DNA of 64,000 bases from Hyphomicrobiales bacterium (lineage in GTDB: Bacteria; Pseudomonadota; Alphaproteobacteria; Rhizobiales; Rhizobiaceae): NCBI GenBank assembly GCA_900469615.1, contig UBYA01000003.1, positions 62,001-126,000 on the forward strand, read 5' to 3'. Below the pieces are notes generated by a model. That model was not told the DNA's origin. It saw nothing but the letters and a program-made list of their open reading frames with translations, and ran no database searches. Shown piece by piece: positions 1-8,713 of the stretch. The first letter of the stretch is position 1. Each line of letters opens with the position of its first letter. The translations under genes were made by a program, and so were the position numbers.

Positions 1-158
1 CAGAGTGGAGCAACAGGCCGGCGACACTCTCATGCTGACGACTTCAATCAGCGGCAGGCCGTAGCACAATAATCGATCGCAGTTTGTGCATACATCTTGA
101 ACTAACAACCGATGGTACATGATATGATTCGTAGATAAGTTTCGATGGCGGTTGTTTG
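1..158. other. left edge, no gene recognised
   Basis: The first 158 bases carry no reading frame I can assign. A short open frame from base 2 to a TAG at 62-64 could be the 3' end of a + strand gene that lies off the window, but its roughly 20 residues match nothing I recognise. The stretch is AT-richer than the genes from dapF onward. Confidence 0.3.
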
Positions 159-758
159 ATGGGCGGATCTGGGGACTGGAGAAGCAAGCACATCCTGATA
201 AGAGCGGCTGTGCTTTTGAGTTTTGGCTGGATTATCTTCTGCCTACTAATTGTGATCCTTTTTGTGATCTGTACCGGGGTCGCAGGCTATCGCTTCCTTC
301 CCTCGACGGAATGGATAGCATCAATAGGTTGGCAGGGTGTCGCAGTGGGCGTGGGAACCGGGCTGCTTTTGTTCTGTCTAGTGTTGGCTGGCGCCACCAG
401 GCAGTTGCAAAACGGAACGTATGAACAGGGGTTGAAGCCGGTTCTGGGCATCCTGTTTTCTCCAGTTCTCGGTTACTTTGGAGGCTATATGGTGGGGGTC
501 ATGGCTTGGCCTATGATGCTGGCCTTGGTCGTTGGGCATCATGCAGAGCTTTCATATACGGTCGGTCGCGCCGACAACCACTATGAAAAGCATTGCTATT
601 CGCCCTTGCAGCTTCAGGGGCTTATAATCGGTTTCGACAAAGTGTGCGGTGTGTCAGACGAATTCAGGAAAGGCCTTGCGACCGGTACCCATATCATCGT
701 TGCCGGCCACGGTACTCGTTACGGTCTCTTTGCGACGGAGTTGCGTAGATCCGACTAG
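159..758 (+). CDS. membrane protein of unknown function
   Basis: I do not recognise this 199-residue protein. ATG at 159 was chosen over the TTG directly before it; the ribosome binding site is weak. The sequence shows a hydrophobic segment at about residues 14-43, a second at 58-78 and a third at about 94-125, then a polar tail of about 75 residues with two cysteines near 146 and 163. Three membrane passes would place the tail on the other side of the membrane from the N-terminus. Base composition looks less GC-rich than dapF downstream, and the gene is not part of the usual dapF neighbourhood, so it may be a lineage-specific acquisition (inference). No partner gene is visible. Confidence 0.6.
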   Translation: MGGSGDWRSKHILIRAAVLLSFGWIIFCLLIVILFVICTGVAGYRFLPSTEWIASIGWQGVAVGVGTGLLLFCLVLAGATRQLQNGTYEQGLKPVLGILFSPVLGYFGGYMVGVMAWPMMLALVVGHHAELSYTVGRADNHYEKHCYSPLQLQGLIIGFDKVCGVSDEFRKGLATGTHIIVAGHGTRYGLFATELRRSD

Positions 759-868
759 CACTCAGCCTACGCATGGTTCGCCGCACCACGTCGCAAGCCA
801 TCATCCCACTGGTAATTCCCCCGCAATTCCGCCATATACAGCTCGAAAACACGGACGGACATGGCATC

Positions 869-1774
869 ATGAGCAATACGGTCGAATTCGCGAGGATGAA
901 CGGGCTTGGCAACAAGATCCTGGTCGTCGACATGCGCGGCCGCAAGGATGTGGTGACGCCTGCGGCGGCGATTGCGCTCAATGCGGATCCGGCAACCCAG
1001 TTCGATCAGATCATGGCGATCCACGATCCGAAGCTGCAGGGCACGGACGCCTGGATCGATATTCTGAACTGCGATGGCACTAAGGCGCAGGCCTGCGGCA
1101 ATGGCACGCGCTGCGTCGTGCAGGCGCTGGCCGCCGAAACCGGCAGGAAGGCCTTCACCTTCCAGACCGTCGCCGGCATTTTGAATGCCAGGGAGCATGA
1201 GGACGGCACGATTTCGGTCGATATGGGAAAGCCGGTCTTTGCCTGGGACAGGATTCCGCTTGCCGAGGAGTTTGCCGATACCAGCCGTATCGAACTGCAG
1301 ATCGGGCCGATCGACAACCCTATCCTGCATTCGCCTTCGGCAGCGTCGATGGGCAATCCGCATGCGATCTTCTGGGTGGACAAGGACCCGATGTCGTTCG
1401 ATCTCGATCGTTTCGGCCCGTTGCTTGAAAACCACCCGATGTTTCCCGAGCGCGCCAATATCACGCTGGCGCAGGTTCTCTCTCCGACGTTGCTGCGCAC
1501 CCGTACCTGGGAGCGCGGCGCCGGCCTGACGCTTGCCTGCGGTTCTGCCGCCTGCGCCTCCGCCGTCAGCGCCGCCCGCACCGGCCGTACCGGCCGAAAG
1601 GTGGCGATCGACGTTGCCTCCGCGCCGGCACCTGGCCGTCTCACCATCGAGTGGCGAGAGGGCGACGACCACGTCGTCATGACCGGACCTGCGGAATGGG
1701 AATGGTCCGGCAGGGTCGATCCGATCACCGGCCTTTGGGCGCGCGATGAAGAGCAGGGGGCTCAGGCGCGGTGA
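869..1774 (+). CDS. dapF: diaminopimelate epimerase
   Basis: DapF converts LL- to meso-2,6-diaminopimelate, the last shared step of lysine and peptidoglycan precursor synthesis, in the cytoplasm without cofactor. The 301-residue protein has the family N-terminus (MNGLGN at residues 10-15) and both catalytic cysteines: Cys76 in ACGNG and the second in the ACGSAAC block near residue 221. ATG at 869 is used because family proteins begin a few residues before MNGLGN; an upstream in-frame ATG at 773 would add 32 residues of no family character. Its end overlaps the GTG start of mtaB by 4 bases, so the two are probably translationally coupled. Confidence 0.95.
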   Translation: MSNTVEFARMNGLGNKILVVDMRGRKDVVTPAAAIALNADPATQFDQIMAIHDPKLQGTDAWIDILNCDGTKAQACGNGTRCVVQALAAETGRKAFTFQTVAGILNAREHEDGTISVDMGKPVFAWDRIPLAEEFADTSRIELQIGPIDNPILHSPSAASMGNPHAIFWVDKDPMSFDLDRFGPLLENHPMFPERANITLAQVLSPTLLRTRTWERGAGLTLACGSAACASAVSAARTGRTGRKVAIDVASAPAPGRLTIEWREGDDHVVMTGPAEWEWSGRVDPITGLWARDEEQGAQAR

Positions 1775-3045
1775 GCGGGGTCGAGGTCATTACCTTCGGC
1801 TGTCGTCTCAACACCTATGAATCCGAAGTGATGAGGGCCGAGGCGGAAAAAGCCGGGCTCAACAATGCCATTCTGGTCAATACCTGTGCCGTAACGGGCG
1901 AGGCCGTGCGTCAGGCACGCCAGGCGATCCGCCGCGCGCGCCGCGACAATCCGCATGCCCGCATCATCGTGACGGGTTGCGCCGCCCAGACCGAGAAGCA
2001 GACCTTTGCCGAAATGGCTGAAGTGGATGCCGTGCTCGGCAACGAGGAAAAACTGAAGAGCGCTTCCTACCGGGCGCTTCCGGATTTCGGCGTTTCGGCG
2101 GAAGAGAAGCTGCGCGTCAACGATATCATGAGCGTGCGGGCGACAGCGCCGCAGATGATCCGCCATATCGATGGCCATGTGCGCGCCTTCATTCAGGTGC
2201 AGAACGGCTGCGACCATCGCTGCACCTTCTGCATCATTCCCTATGGCCGCGGCAATTCGCGCTCGGTGCCGATGGGCGCCGTCGTCGATCAGGCCCGCAA
2301 TCTTACCGAAAGCGGCTATCGCGAGATCGTGCTGACCGGCGTCGATGCCACCAGCTACGGCGCCGATCTGCCGGGAACGCCGACGCTCGGCCTGCTTGCC
2401 AAGACGCTGCTGAAGCAGATTCCGGAAATCCGCCGGCTGCGGCTTTCCTCCATCGACAGCATCGAGGCCGATCAGCATCTGATGGACCTCATCGCCGACG
2501 AGCCGCGCTTCATGCCGCATCTGCATCTCTCCCTGCAGCATGGCGACGACATGATCCTCAAGCGCATGAAGCGGCGGCATTCTCGCGTCGATGCCATGCG
2601 CTTCATCGAGGATGTGCGCCGCCTGCGCCCCGAGACGAGCTTCGGCGCCGATATGATCGCCGGCTTTCCGACGGAGACGGAAGAGATGTTTGCAAACGCG
2701 GTCGGCCTGGCCGAAGAAGCCGGCATCGCCCATCTGCATGTCTTCCCGTATAGCCCGCGTCCCGGCACGCCCGCCGCCCGCATGCCGCAGCTCGACCGCG
2801 CTCTGGTCAAGGAGCGCGCCGCCCGCCTGCGCGAGGCTGGACAAAGATTGCACCAGGCCCATCTGGACAAGATGGTCGGCACGCGGCAATGGCTGCTTGT
2901 GGAGAATAACGGGCTGGCGCATACGGAAAACTTCACGCTTGCCGCCGCCCCCGGCCTTCGCCCGCGCGACCTTGTGCAGGTCGCAATCACCGGCCACAAT
3001 GGCAAGCACCTCGATATGCAACTTCTGGCCGCCGACGCGGCCTAA
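1771..3045 (+). CDS. mtaB: tRNA t6A37 methylthiotransferase MtaB
   Basis: This 424-residue radical-SAM enzyme of the MiaB/RimO/MtaB family adds a methylthio group to N6-threonylcarbamoyladenosine at position 37 of tRNAs reading ANN codons. The N-terminal UPF0004 domain has Cys residues at about 11, 38 and 71 for the auxiliary cluster. The radical-SAM triad CxxxCxxC lies near residues 147-154 (CDHRCTFC), and a TRAM-like region ends the protein. It starts at GTG 1771 inside the last codons of dapF and ends 18 bases before ftsY. Assignment to MtaB rather than MiaB rests on the N-terminus (GCRLNTYES) and the dapF/ftsY context. The t6A substrate requires TsaD, which is encoded at 42.1 kb. Confidence 0.93.
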   Translation: MSGVEVITFGCRLNTYESEVMRAEAEKAGLNNAILVNTCAVTGEAVRQARQAIRRARRDNPHARIIVTGCAAQTEKQTFAEMAEVDAVLGNEEKLKSASYRALPDFGVSAEEKLRVNDIMSVRATAPQMIRHIDGHVRAFIQVQNGCDHRCTFCIIPYGRGNSRSVPMGAVVDQARNLTESGYREIVLTGVDATSYGADLPGTPTLGLLAKTLLKQIPEIRRLRLSSIDSIEADQHLMDLIADEPRFMPHLHLSLQHGDDMILKRMKRRHSRVDAMRFIEDVRRLRPETSFGADMIAGFPTETEEMFANAVGLAEEAGIAHLHVFPYSPRPGTPAARMPQLDRALVKERAARLREAGQRLHQAHLDKMVGTRQWLLVENNGLAHTENFTLAAAPGLRPRDLVQVAITGHNGKHLDMQLLAADAA

Positions 3046-3063
3046 TGCTTCAACGGACATTTC

Positions 3064-4608
3064 ATGGCGCTCGGTTTCATCAAAAAAGTCTTCACCTTCG
3101 GCCGCGAAAAGCCGGCTGAGGAGCAGGCGCCTACTGAGGAATTGCGGAAGGTTGAAACGCCTGTCGTCGAGCAGGAAGTAGATGTTTCGCCGGCTTCCGA
3201 ACTTGCCGAACCCTCGTCACCCCCCTCTGTCCCTTCGGGACATCTCCCCCACGAGGGGGGAGATCGTTTGGAGGATGCAGCGCCGGTTGAACAAGAGCGG
3301 CAGGCTGAAAGCGAGGCGGATGCTTCCATTGCAAAAGATATCGAGGCCGTTGAGGTTCCAGGCTCCCTTGAATCCGGGGCGCAAGAGCAGCATGAAGAGC
3401 TTCAGGCAATCGAACCGGAGCAACCCGCCGATACTGAAGCCAGCATAGTTTCGGAAGAGCACCCCATCGAACCGATCTCCCCCCTTGTGGGGGAGATGTC
3501 CGACAGGACAGAGGGGGGTGAGGAGGTTCCAGCGCATTCGGAACCTTCGTCGGAAAGCACGGAGGAAGCCAAGGCTACCTCGGAAAACACCGAAACCCCA
3601 TCTGCCCCCATCCTCCCCAAAGGCTTCTCTACCGCCGCTTCTGCCCCTGCGCCCACTCCGGAAGCCCCGAAGCAAAAACTTACCTGGTTCCAACGCCTGC
3701 GCGCCGGCCTTGCGCGCACATCCACGCAGCTGACCGGCCAGATCGCCGCACTTTTCACCAAGCGCAAGCTCGACGACCAGACGCTGCAGGATCTGGAGGA
3801 TCTGCTGATCCAGGCCGACCTCGGCGTCGAGACGGCGATGCGTGTCACCGATACGCTGGCCTCGGAGCGATACGGCAAGGATGTGACCGGCGAGGACGTC
3901 GGCCGCATCATGGCGCAGGAAATCGCCAAGGTGCTGAAGCCGGTCGCCAAGCCGCTGCAGCTCGATCTCAGCCACAAGCCGCATGTCATCCTCGTCGTCG
4001 GCGTCAACGGCACCGGCAAGACGACGACCATCGGCAAGCTGGCGGCGAAGCTCTCCGGCGCCGGGCTGAAGGTGATGGTCGCCGCCGGGGATACGTTCCG
4101 CGCGGCCGCCATCGAGCAGCTGAAGATCTGGGCCGACCGCACCAAGTCGGAATTCATCGGCACCAAGCTCGGCGCCGATGCCGCCGGCCTTGCCTTCGAT
4201 GCGTTCCAGCAGGCCAAGGCCAACAAGAGCGACGTGCTGATTATCGACACCGCCGGCCGCCTGCAGAACAAGGCGGAGCTGATGGCCGAGCTTGAAAAGA
4301 TCGTTCGTGTGCTCGGCAAGCTCGATCCGGATGCGCCGCATACCGTGCTGCAGACGCTTGACGCCACGACCGGGCAGAATGCCTTGAACCAGGTGGAAAT
4401 CTTCCGCAACGTCGCCGGCGTCAACGGTCTCATCATGACCAAGCTCGATGGGACGGCGCGCGGCGGCATTCTCGTCGCCATCTCGGCCAAGCACAAGCTG
4501 CCGGTCTATTTCATCGGTGTCGGCGAGGGTGTGGACGATCTCGAGCCGTTCGAGGCGGAGGATTTCGCCAACGCCATCGCAGGGACAGGTGCCGGAAGCA
4601 GCCAATGA
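3064..4608 (+). CDS. ftsY: signal recognition particle receptor FtsY
   Basis: FtsY is the SRP receptor GTPase that docks ribosome-SRP complexes at the inner membrane. The 514-residue protein has a long Glu/Ala/Pro-rich acidic A region (about residues 15-190), then the NG domain. Visible GTPase motifs are G1 ([10 protein letters not shown], about residue 315), G3 (DTAGR, about 395) and G4 (TKLDG, about 459). Unusually, residues 52-67 and 138-152 of the acidic region are encoded by two inverted copies of a palindromic repeat that is intergenic elsewhere in this window (8492-8681). Both are read in frame without a stop, so the protein should stay functional because that region tolerates length change. 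The last codon overlaps the yciB start as ATGA. Confidence 0.97.
   Translation: MALGFIKKVFTFGREKPAEEQAPTEELRKVETPVVEQEVDVSPASELAEPSSPPSVPSGHLPHEGGDRLEDAAPVEQERQAESEADASIAKDIEAVEVPGSLESGAQEQHEELQAIEPEQPADTEASIVSEEHPIEPISPLVGEMSDRTEGGEEVPAHSEPSSESTEEAKATSENTETPSAPILPKGFSTAASAPAPTPEAPKQKLTWFQRLRAGLARTSTQLTGQIAALFTKRKLDDQTLQDLEDLLIQADLGVETAMRVTDTLASERYGKDVTGEDVGRIMAQEIAKVLKPVAKPLQLDLSHKPHVILVVGVNGTGKTTTIGKLAAKLSGAGLKVMVAAGDTFRAAAIEQLKIWADRTKSEFIGTKLGADAAGLAFDAFQQAKANKSDVLIIDTAGRLQNKAELMAELEKIVRVLGKLDPDAPHTVLQTLDATTGQNALNQVEIFRNVAGVNGLIMTKLDGTARGGILVAISAKHKLPVYFIGVGEGVDDLEPFEAEDFANAIAGTGAGSSQ
3218..3264 (+). repeat. palindromic repeat inside ftsY, copy 1
   Basis: This 47-bp element consists of two small palindromes, TGTCCC-ttc-GGGACA and ATCTCCCCC...GGGGGGAGAT. 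It matches the elements at 3475-3520, 8492-8539 and 8635-8681. It is read in frame as residues 52-67 of FtsY, giving a Pro/Gly/His-containing stretch ([16 protein letters not shown]) unlike the acidic sequence around it. Orientation is opposite to copy 2. Confidence 0.85.
3475..3520 (-). repeat. palindromic repeat inside ftsY, copy 2
   Basis: This is the reverse-orientation partner of the copy at 3218-3264, about 210 bases away. It encodes FtsY residues 138-152 ([15 protein letters not shown]). The central small palindrome has diverged (gtccgacaggac against gtcccgaagggac), while the outer ATCTCCCCC/GGGGGAGAT stem is intact. The inverted-pair arrangement is repeated between ccmA and ccmB. Confidence 0.85.
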
Positions 4609-5324
4609 ACGACAAGAACAAATTCGACGATAGCGAAAGTGCCGCGATGACGACCAGCGACAACGAACTCACCCCAAGCGCTGCCGACAAGCACCATCCG
4701 ATGCTGAAGCTGGTGCTGGAACTCGGACCATTGCTGGTCTTCTTCTTCGGCAATCTGCGCGGCGACTGGCTGGCCCAGCATTTTCCGCAGCTTGCAACGC
4801 TTGGCGGCCCGCTCTTCGTCGCCACCGGCCTGTTCATGGCGGCAACGGTGATCTCGCTTATCGTCTCGAAGGTGATGCTCGGGCATCTGCCGCTGATGCC
4901 CTTCGTTTCCGGCATCGTGGTGCTCGTCTTCGGCGCGCTTGGCATCTACCTGCAGAACGAAACCTTCATCAAGATGAAGCCGACCATCGTCAATGCGCTG
5001 TTCGGCGTCGTGCTGCTCGGTGGTCTTGCCTTCGGCAAATCACTGCTCGGCTATGTCTTCAATGCCGCCTTCCAGCTGGACAGCGAGGGCTGGCGCAAGC
5101 TCACCCTGCGTTGGGGGCTTTTCTTCTTCGTTCTCGCCGTGCTCAACGAAGTGGTCTGGCGCGGTTCGAACTGGCTCTACCTGCCCGACGTGAAGGCCGC
5201 GGACAATCTCTGGGTCAATTTCAAGGTTTGGGGAACGATGCCGATCACCATCCTCTTCACCCTGTCGCAGATGCCGCTCATCATGAAGCATACGGTCGAG
5301 CCGCCGGCGGAAGGCGGGAAATGA
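4605..5324 (+). CDS. yciB: inner membrane septation protein YciB/IspZ
   Basis: YciB (septation protein A, IspZ) is a multi-pass inner-membrane protein linked to cell-envelope and division functions. The 239-residue protein has a polar N-terminus of about 25 residues, then five to six hydrophobic helices. The family signature is visible: ELGPLLVFF near residue 36, the GTFTKMKPT-type segment as ETFIKMKPT near 125, and NEVVWR near 186. It starts inside the ftsY stop (ATGA) and its own stop overlaps the next start the same way, so ftsY, yciB and the DUF2585 gene are probably one translationally coupled operon. Confidence 0.93.
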   Translation: MNDKNKFDDSESAAMTTSDNELTPSAADKHHPMLKLVLELGPLLVFFFGNLRGDWLAQHFPQLATLGGPLFVATGLFMAATVISLIVSKVMLGHLPLMPFVSGIVVLVFGALGIYLQNETFIKMKPTIVNALFGVVLLGGLAFGKSLLGYVFNAAFQLDSEGWRKLTLRWGLFFFVLAVLNEVVWRGSNWLYLPDVKAADNLWVNFKVWGTMPITILFTLSQMPLIMKHTVEPPAEGGK

Positions 5325-5911
5325 CCGAGACAATTGACGCGCAAAACCGCTACCGGCAGCAGAGCTTCTGGTTCATCGCCTGTGCCGTCGTTCTGTTGGT
5401 GCAGATCGTCGCCGAATACATGATGGGCCGCGTGCCGATCTGCACCTGCGGCTACGTGAAGCTTTTCGAGCCGGTGGTGAAATCCAGCGGCAACTCGCAG
5501 CATATCGCCGACTGGTACACGCCGTCGCACATCATCCACGGCTTCCTCTTCTTCGGGCTGACGCATCTGATCATGCGCGGCAAGCCGCTGTCGATGCGGC
5601 TGTTCGTGGCCATGCTGATCGAATCCGGCTGGGAAATCCTGGAGAATTCCCCGATCATCATCAATCGCTATCGTGCCGCGACGATCTCGCTCGACTACGT
5701 CGGAGACAGCATCCTCAACTCGTCGATGGATGCCGTGTTCATGGTGGTCGGATTCCTGTTCGCCTGGCGCGCGCCGGTGCTGGTGACGGTTGCCATCGCC
5801 ATCTTCTTCGAGCTGCTCACCGGCTACCTGATCCGTGACAACCTCACGCTCAACGTGCTGATGCTGGTCTGGCCGGTCGATGCGATCAAGACCTGGCAGG
5901 GCGGGATTTAG
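5321..5911 (+). CDS. DUF2585 (UPF0314) membrane protein
   Basis: This 196-residue membrane protein matches the UPF0314/DUF2585 family, which is largely alphaproteobacterial and of unknown function. ATG at 5321 overlaps the yciB stop by 4 bases; further upstream extension would run inside yciB. It has an N-terminal helix (about residues 15-32), a [10 protein letters not shown]-like loop seen here as [10 protein letters not shown], a conserved segment with TPSHIIHGF near residue 66, and helices up to the C-terminus. The [18 protein letters not shown] block is characteristic. It is the last gene of the dapF-mtaB-ftsY-yciB run and converges on dsbE. Confidence 0.88.
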   Translation: MTETIDAQNRYRQQSFWFIACAVVLLVQIVAEYMMGRVPICTCGYVKLFEPVVKSSGNSQHIADWYTPSHIIHGFLFFGLTHLIMRGKPLSMRLFVAMLIESGWEILENSPIIINRYRAATISLDYVGDSILNSSMDAVFMVVGFLFAWRAPVLVTVAIAIFFELLTGYLIRDNLTLNVLMLVWPVDAIKTWQGGI

Positions 5912-5915
5912 GCTT

Positions 5916-6070
5916 ACCCTCGGCCCTGCGGGGAGAGAGTGGCGCGATAGCGCCGGGTGAGGGGGCGTACCGGGAGAGCCGCCTCCAGTTTGCCACTTCA
6001 GGCCCTCGTCGCTTCGCTTCCCAGTCCCCTCATCCGCCCTTCGGGCACCTTTTCCCCGAGGGGAGAGGGA
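5916..6070. repeat. inverted pair of palindromic repeats between convergent genes
   Basis: Two related roughly 45-50 bp elements lie in opposite orientation at 5916-5965 and 6026-6070. Each has a CCCTC...GAGGGG frame with internal stems (GGCGC-gata-GCGCC in the first, GCCC-ttc-GGGC in the second). They form a separate family from the ftsY/ccm repeat. They fill most of the gap between the convergent DUF2585 and dsbE genes and could fold as a terminator for both directions (inference). Confidence 0.75.
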
Positions 6071-6072
6071 AG

Positions 6073-6684
6073 TTACGGAGCGGATTTCCCCTGCGCCTTC
6101 GCTATTGCCGGGTACAGCCCTTCCTTCAGGCTGGTCGGCGTGAAGGGGCCGACCTGCTTGTAGAGGATCGTGCCGTCGGGCGAGACGAGATAGGATTCCG
6201 GAATGCCGTAGACGCCCCAGTCGATGGCGGCGGAGCCGTTCGGGTCGATGCCGATGGCGTTGTAGGGATTTCCGAGTTCGCCGAGGAAGCGGAGCGCGTT
6301 CTCGCTCGTGTCCTTGTAGTTGATCGCCACGATGTTGAGCTGGCCGCTCTTGGCGAGTTCCTTCAGCACCGGATGCTCGTCGCGGCAGGGGATGCACCAG
6401 GAAGCGAAGACGTTGACGAGGGTCAGCTTGCCCTTGATGGCGTCATCGGTGAGCGCCGGGAGATTGAAACCTTCGAGCGGCGGCAGGGCAAGCTTGGGCG
6501 CTTTCGTGCCGATCAGGGCCGAGGGAATGGCCGATATGTCGGTGCCGTGTACTTCCTGGTCGTACATGACCTTGCCGACGGCAAGGGCGATGCAGGCAAA
6601 GACGATGAGCGGGATCAACGCCAGCAGATAGCGCGCCGTGCCGCCCGATTTCGGCCGATCGTTGTTGTCGGTATCGGCAGTCAT
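6073..6684 (-). CDS. dsbE: cytochrome c maturation thiol:disulfide oxidoreductase DsbE/CcmG
   Basis: CcmG/DsbE is a membrane-anchored periplasmic thioredoxin-like protein that keeps the apocytochrome c CXXCH cysteines reduced for heme ligation. The 203-residue protein has an N-terminal helix (about residues 16-39) and a thioredoxin fold with the active site WCIPC near residue 107, followed by the DEHP segment typical of CcmG. The start at 6684 overlaps the ccmD stop by 4 bases. It is the distal gene of the ccmABCD-dsbE group. Confidence 0.94.
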   Translation of the reverse strand: MTADTDNNDRPKSGGTARYLLALIPLIVFACIALAVGKVMYDQEVHGTDISAIPSALIGTKAPKLALPPLEGFNLPALTDDAIKGKLTLVNVFASWCIPCRDEHPVLKELAKSGQLNIVAINYKDTSENALRFLGELGNPYNAIGIDPNGSAAIDWGVYGIPESYLVSPDGTILYKQVGPFTPTSLKEGLYPAIAKAQGKSAP

Positions 6685-6854
6685 TTCGCATCGCCTTCGG
6701 GCGCGCGCTTGGAGCGGCGGCGAATGCCGGAGGCTTCGAGCGCCGCCAGTTCGCGGCGGCGCAGGCGCCCGTCGATCCATATCCAGGCAATGACAGCGAG
6801 GATCATGACCGCGGCAAAGCCGTAGGACCCGAAAACGTAGAAGGGATGCGTCAT
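6681..6854 (-). CDS. ccmD: heme exporter protein CcmD
   Basis: This is a 57-residue single-pass membrane protein. CcmD stabilises the CcmC-CcmE complex and helps release holo-CcmE from the CcmABC transporter. The sequence shows a short N-terminus with an aromatic FYVFGSYG motif, a helix at about residues 11-27 and a basic Arg/Lys-rich tail, as in the family. It lies one base downstream of ccmC and overlaps dsbE by 4 bases. Identification rests on size, topology and position. Confidence 0.9.
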   Translation of the reverse strand: MTHPFYVFGSYGFAAVMILAVIAWIWIDGRLRRRELAALEASGIRRRSKRAPEGDAK

Positions 6855-6855
6855 G

Positions 6856-7617
6856 CTATTCCTCCCGGCTGGCCATGCGTGCGGCGATGCGGCGCTGCGC
6901 GGCAATGCGCCGCCGCCAGATCTCGTTGCGGATCGCCATCAGATGCAGCGTGAAGAACAGCAGCGTGAAGGCGAGCGCCATGGTGAAGAGCGGCCAGAGG
7001 AATTCCGCGTCGATGGCCGGTCCATCCATGCGCATGATGCTTTCCGACTGATGCAGCGTGTTCCACCAGTCGACGGAGAACTTGATGATCGGGATATTGA
7101 CGAAGCCGACCAGCGTCAGGACCGCGGCGACGCGGGCCGCCTTCGACGGATCGTCCATGGCGCGGTTCAGCGCGATCAGGCCGAGATACATCAGGAACAG
7201 GATGAAGACCGAGGTGAGGCGCGCATCCCAGACCCAATAGGTGCCCCACATCGGCTTGCCCCAGAGCGAGCCGGTGACGAGCGCGATCAGGGTGAAGGCG
7301 GCGCCGAGCGGCGCTGCCGTCTTGCCGGCGATATCGGCCAGCGGATGGCGCCAGACGAGCGTGCCGATCGCCGACATGCTCATGATCGTGTAGCACATCA
7401 TCGAGAGCCAGGCGGCCGGGACGTGGATATACATGATGCGGACGGTATCGCCCTGCTGGTAATCGCCTTCGGTGGAGAAGGAGAGATAGAGGCCGATTGC
7501 GAAAAGTATCGCCGAGATGACGGCCAGCCAGGGAATGAGACGCGCCGAAAAGGCCAGGAACCGCGTGGGGTTGGCGAGGTCGGAAAATCGGCTGATCGCA
7601 GGGCTGATATCGCTCAT
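6856..7617 (-). CDS. ccmC: heme exporter protein CcmC
   Basis: CcmC is the integral membrane heme handler that loads heme onto the chaperone CcmE in cytochrome c system I. The 253-residue protein has six predicted helices, the tryptophan-rich periplasmic motif (WWNTLHQ near residue 181), and conserved His residues flanking it (HVPAAW near 71 and HQ in the motif). It begins at ATG 7617, and its stop is one base from ccmD. The gap to ccmB upstream (180 bases) is occupied by palindromic repeats rather than a gene. Confidence 0.95.
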   Translation of the reverse strand: MSDISPAISRFSDLANPTRFLAFSARLIPWLAVISAILFAIGLYLSFSTEGDYQQGDTVRIMYIHVPAAWLSMMCYTIMSMSAIGTLVWRHPLADIAGKTAAPLGAAFTLIALVTGSLWGKPMWGTYWVWDARLTSVFILFLMYLGLIALNRAMDDPSKAARVAAVLTLVGFVNIPIIKFSVDWWNTLHQSESIMRMDGPAIDAEFLWPLFTMALAFTLLFFTLHLMAIRNEIWRRRIAAQRRIAARMASREE

Positions 7618-7692
7618 GCGGCTTGTTTAACCCGATATGGCTTTTCCGGCAATCGACCGCATTGTCTCAGATGGACGAAACAGTATCTCCGT

Positions 7693-7796
7693 TAGAGCCT
7701 TTCCGCTTTTCCTCGAAACGTGAAAACGCTCTATCCTTTTGTTGTTACGCAATTCCGGAGGGAAAATCGCTTCGCACTTTTCCTGGAATTGCTCCG
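7693..7796. repeat. RIME-like palindromic repeat between ccmB and ccmC
   Basis: Two adjacent hairpins are visible. The first is bounded by TAGAGC (7693-7698) and GCTCTA (about 7728-7733). The second has arms GCAATTCC...GGAATTGC (about 7749-7793) with an inner AAAA/TTTT stem. The second hairpin resembles the elements at 35840-35886 and 37209-37276. Such mosaic palindromes are known in rhizobia as RIME-type elements; the class name is from knowledge, not from a search. Confidence 0.75.
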
Positions 7797-7797
7797 A

Positions 7798-8457
7798 TCA
7801 ATCTGCCGTGTTGCGCAGCGCAAGGGCCGCGGCGGCCGGGCCGATGACGGCGAAGAACAGCGTCAGCGCGATCAGGATCAGGAACGGCGGCAGGAAGGGT
7901 TGCGGCCCCTCGACGGCGGCATAGGTGGCGCCGACGCCGAAAATCAGCACCGGGATCGCCAATGGCAGCACCAGAATGGAGACCAGCAGGCCGCCGCGCG
8001 GCAACGCCACGGCCACGGCAGCACCGACCGCGCCGATGAAGGTGATTGCCGGCGAACCGACGAGCAGGGTCAGAGCCGTCACGCCGATTGCCGTCCCGTT
8101 CATATTCATGAAGAGCCCGAGAAGCGGCGAGGCGATGACGAGAGGCAGGCCTGTCGCCACCCAATGGGCGGCGCATTTGACGAGAACCGTCAGCACCAGC
8201 GGCGTCTCCTGCATGACGAGCAGATCCAGCGAACCGTCGTCGCGCTCGGCCTGGAACAGCCGGTCGAGGCCGAGGAGGCTGGCCAGCAGCGCGCCGATCC
8301 AGACGATGGCCGGGCCAATGCGCGACAGAAGCTTCAGGTCCGGGCCGACACCGAAGGGAATGACGGCGACGACGGTCAGGAAGAAGAGGATGCCGATCAG
8401 CGCTCCGCCGCCGGCGCGCACCGAAAGCTTGAGGTCGCGGAGGAAGAGGGCGGTCAT
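7798..8457 (-). CDS. ccmB: heme exporter protein CcmB
   Basis: CcmB is the membrane subunit of the CcmAB ABC transporter that drives release of heme-loaded CcmE. The 219-residue protein shows six hydrophobic segments and the cytoplasmic signature QAERDDGSLD (about residues 69-78), which contacts the ATPase. Start is ATG 8457. Its partner ccmA lies 256 bases upstream on the same strand instead of being adjacent, because an inverted pair of repeats intervenes. Confidence 0.94.
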   Translation of the reverse strand: MTALFLRDLKLSVRAGGGALIGILFFLTVVAVIPFGVGPDLKLLSRIGPAIVWIGALLASLLGLDRLFQAERDDGSLDLLVMQETPLVLTVLVKCAAHWVATGLPLVIASPLLGLFMNMNGTAIGVTALTLLVGSPAITFIGAVGAAVAVALPRGGLLVSILVLPLAIPVLIFGVGATYAAVEGPQPFLPPFLILIALTLFFAVIGPAAAALALRNTAD

Positions 8458-8491
8458 GAGGAAACTCTTTCATGCTGAGAGATACCCGGGA

Positions 8492-8539
8492 TACCCCCCT
8501 CTGTCGCTCTCGCGACATCTCCCCCACAAGGGGGGAGAT
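8492..8539 (+). repeat. palindromic repeat between ccmA and ccmB, copy 1
   Basis: A 48-bp element with the same consensus and orientation as 3218-3264 in ftsY: CCCCCCTCTGTC, a small palindrome (GTCGC-tct-GCGAC, compensatory change from GTCCC-ttc-GGGAC) and the ATCTCCCCC/GGGGGGAGAT stem. The compensating bases in the small stem suggest that pairing is conserved. Confidence 0.85.
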
Positions 8540-8634
8540 TGGTAACTTGTGGCGTACACAAGCCCTCATCCAACATCGAATCCGCAGAGACAGAGCTCGT
8601 TGGTTTTATAAGCAGGTGCAGCGAACTCCCAACA

Positions 8635-8681
8635 ATCTCCCCCCTTGTGGGGGAGATGTCCCGAAGGGACAGAGGGGGGTA
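8635..8681 (-). repeat. palindromic repeat between ccmA and ccmB, copy 2
   Basis: Inverted relative to 8492-8539 and about 95 bases away, with the same orientation as 3475-3520. Together the pair forms a large potential stem in the ccmA-ccmB intercistronic RNA, which could reduce read-through from ccmA into ccmBCD-dsbE (inference). Confidence 0.85.
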
Positions 8682-8713
8682 TCGAAGGTGCGGCATAGGC
8701 AAAAGCATCGAAC

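Noticed and set aside
3218-8681. Repeats at 3218-3520 and 8492-8681 as a CRISPR array
   Set aside because: There are only two copies per site, in inverted orientation, with no regular spacers and no cas genes.
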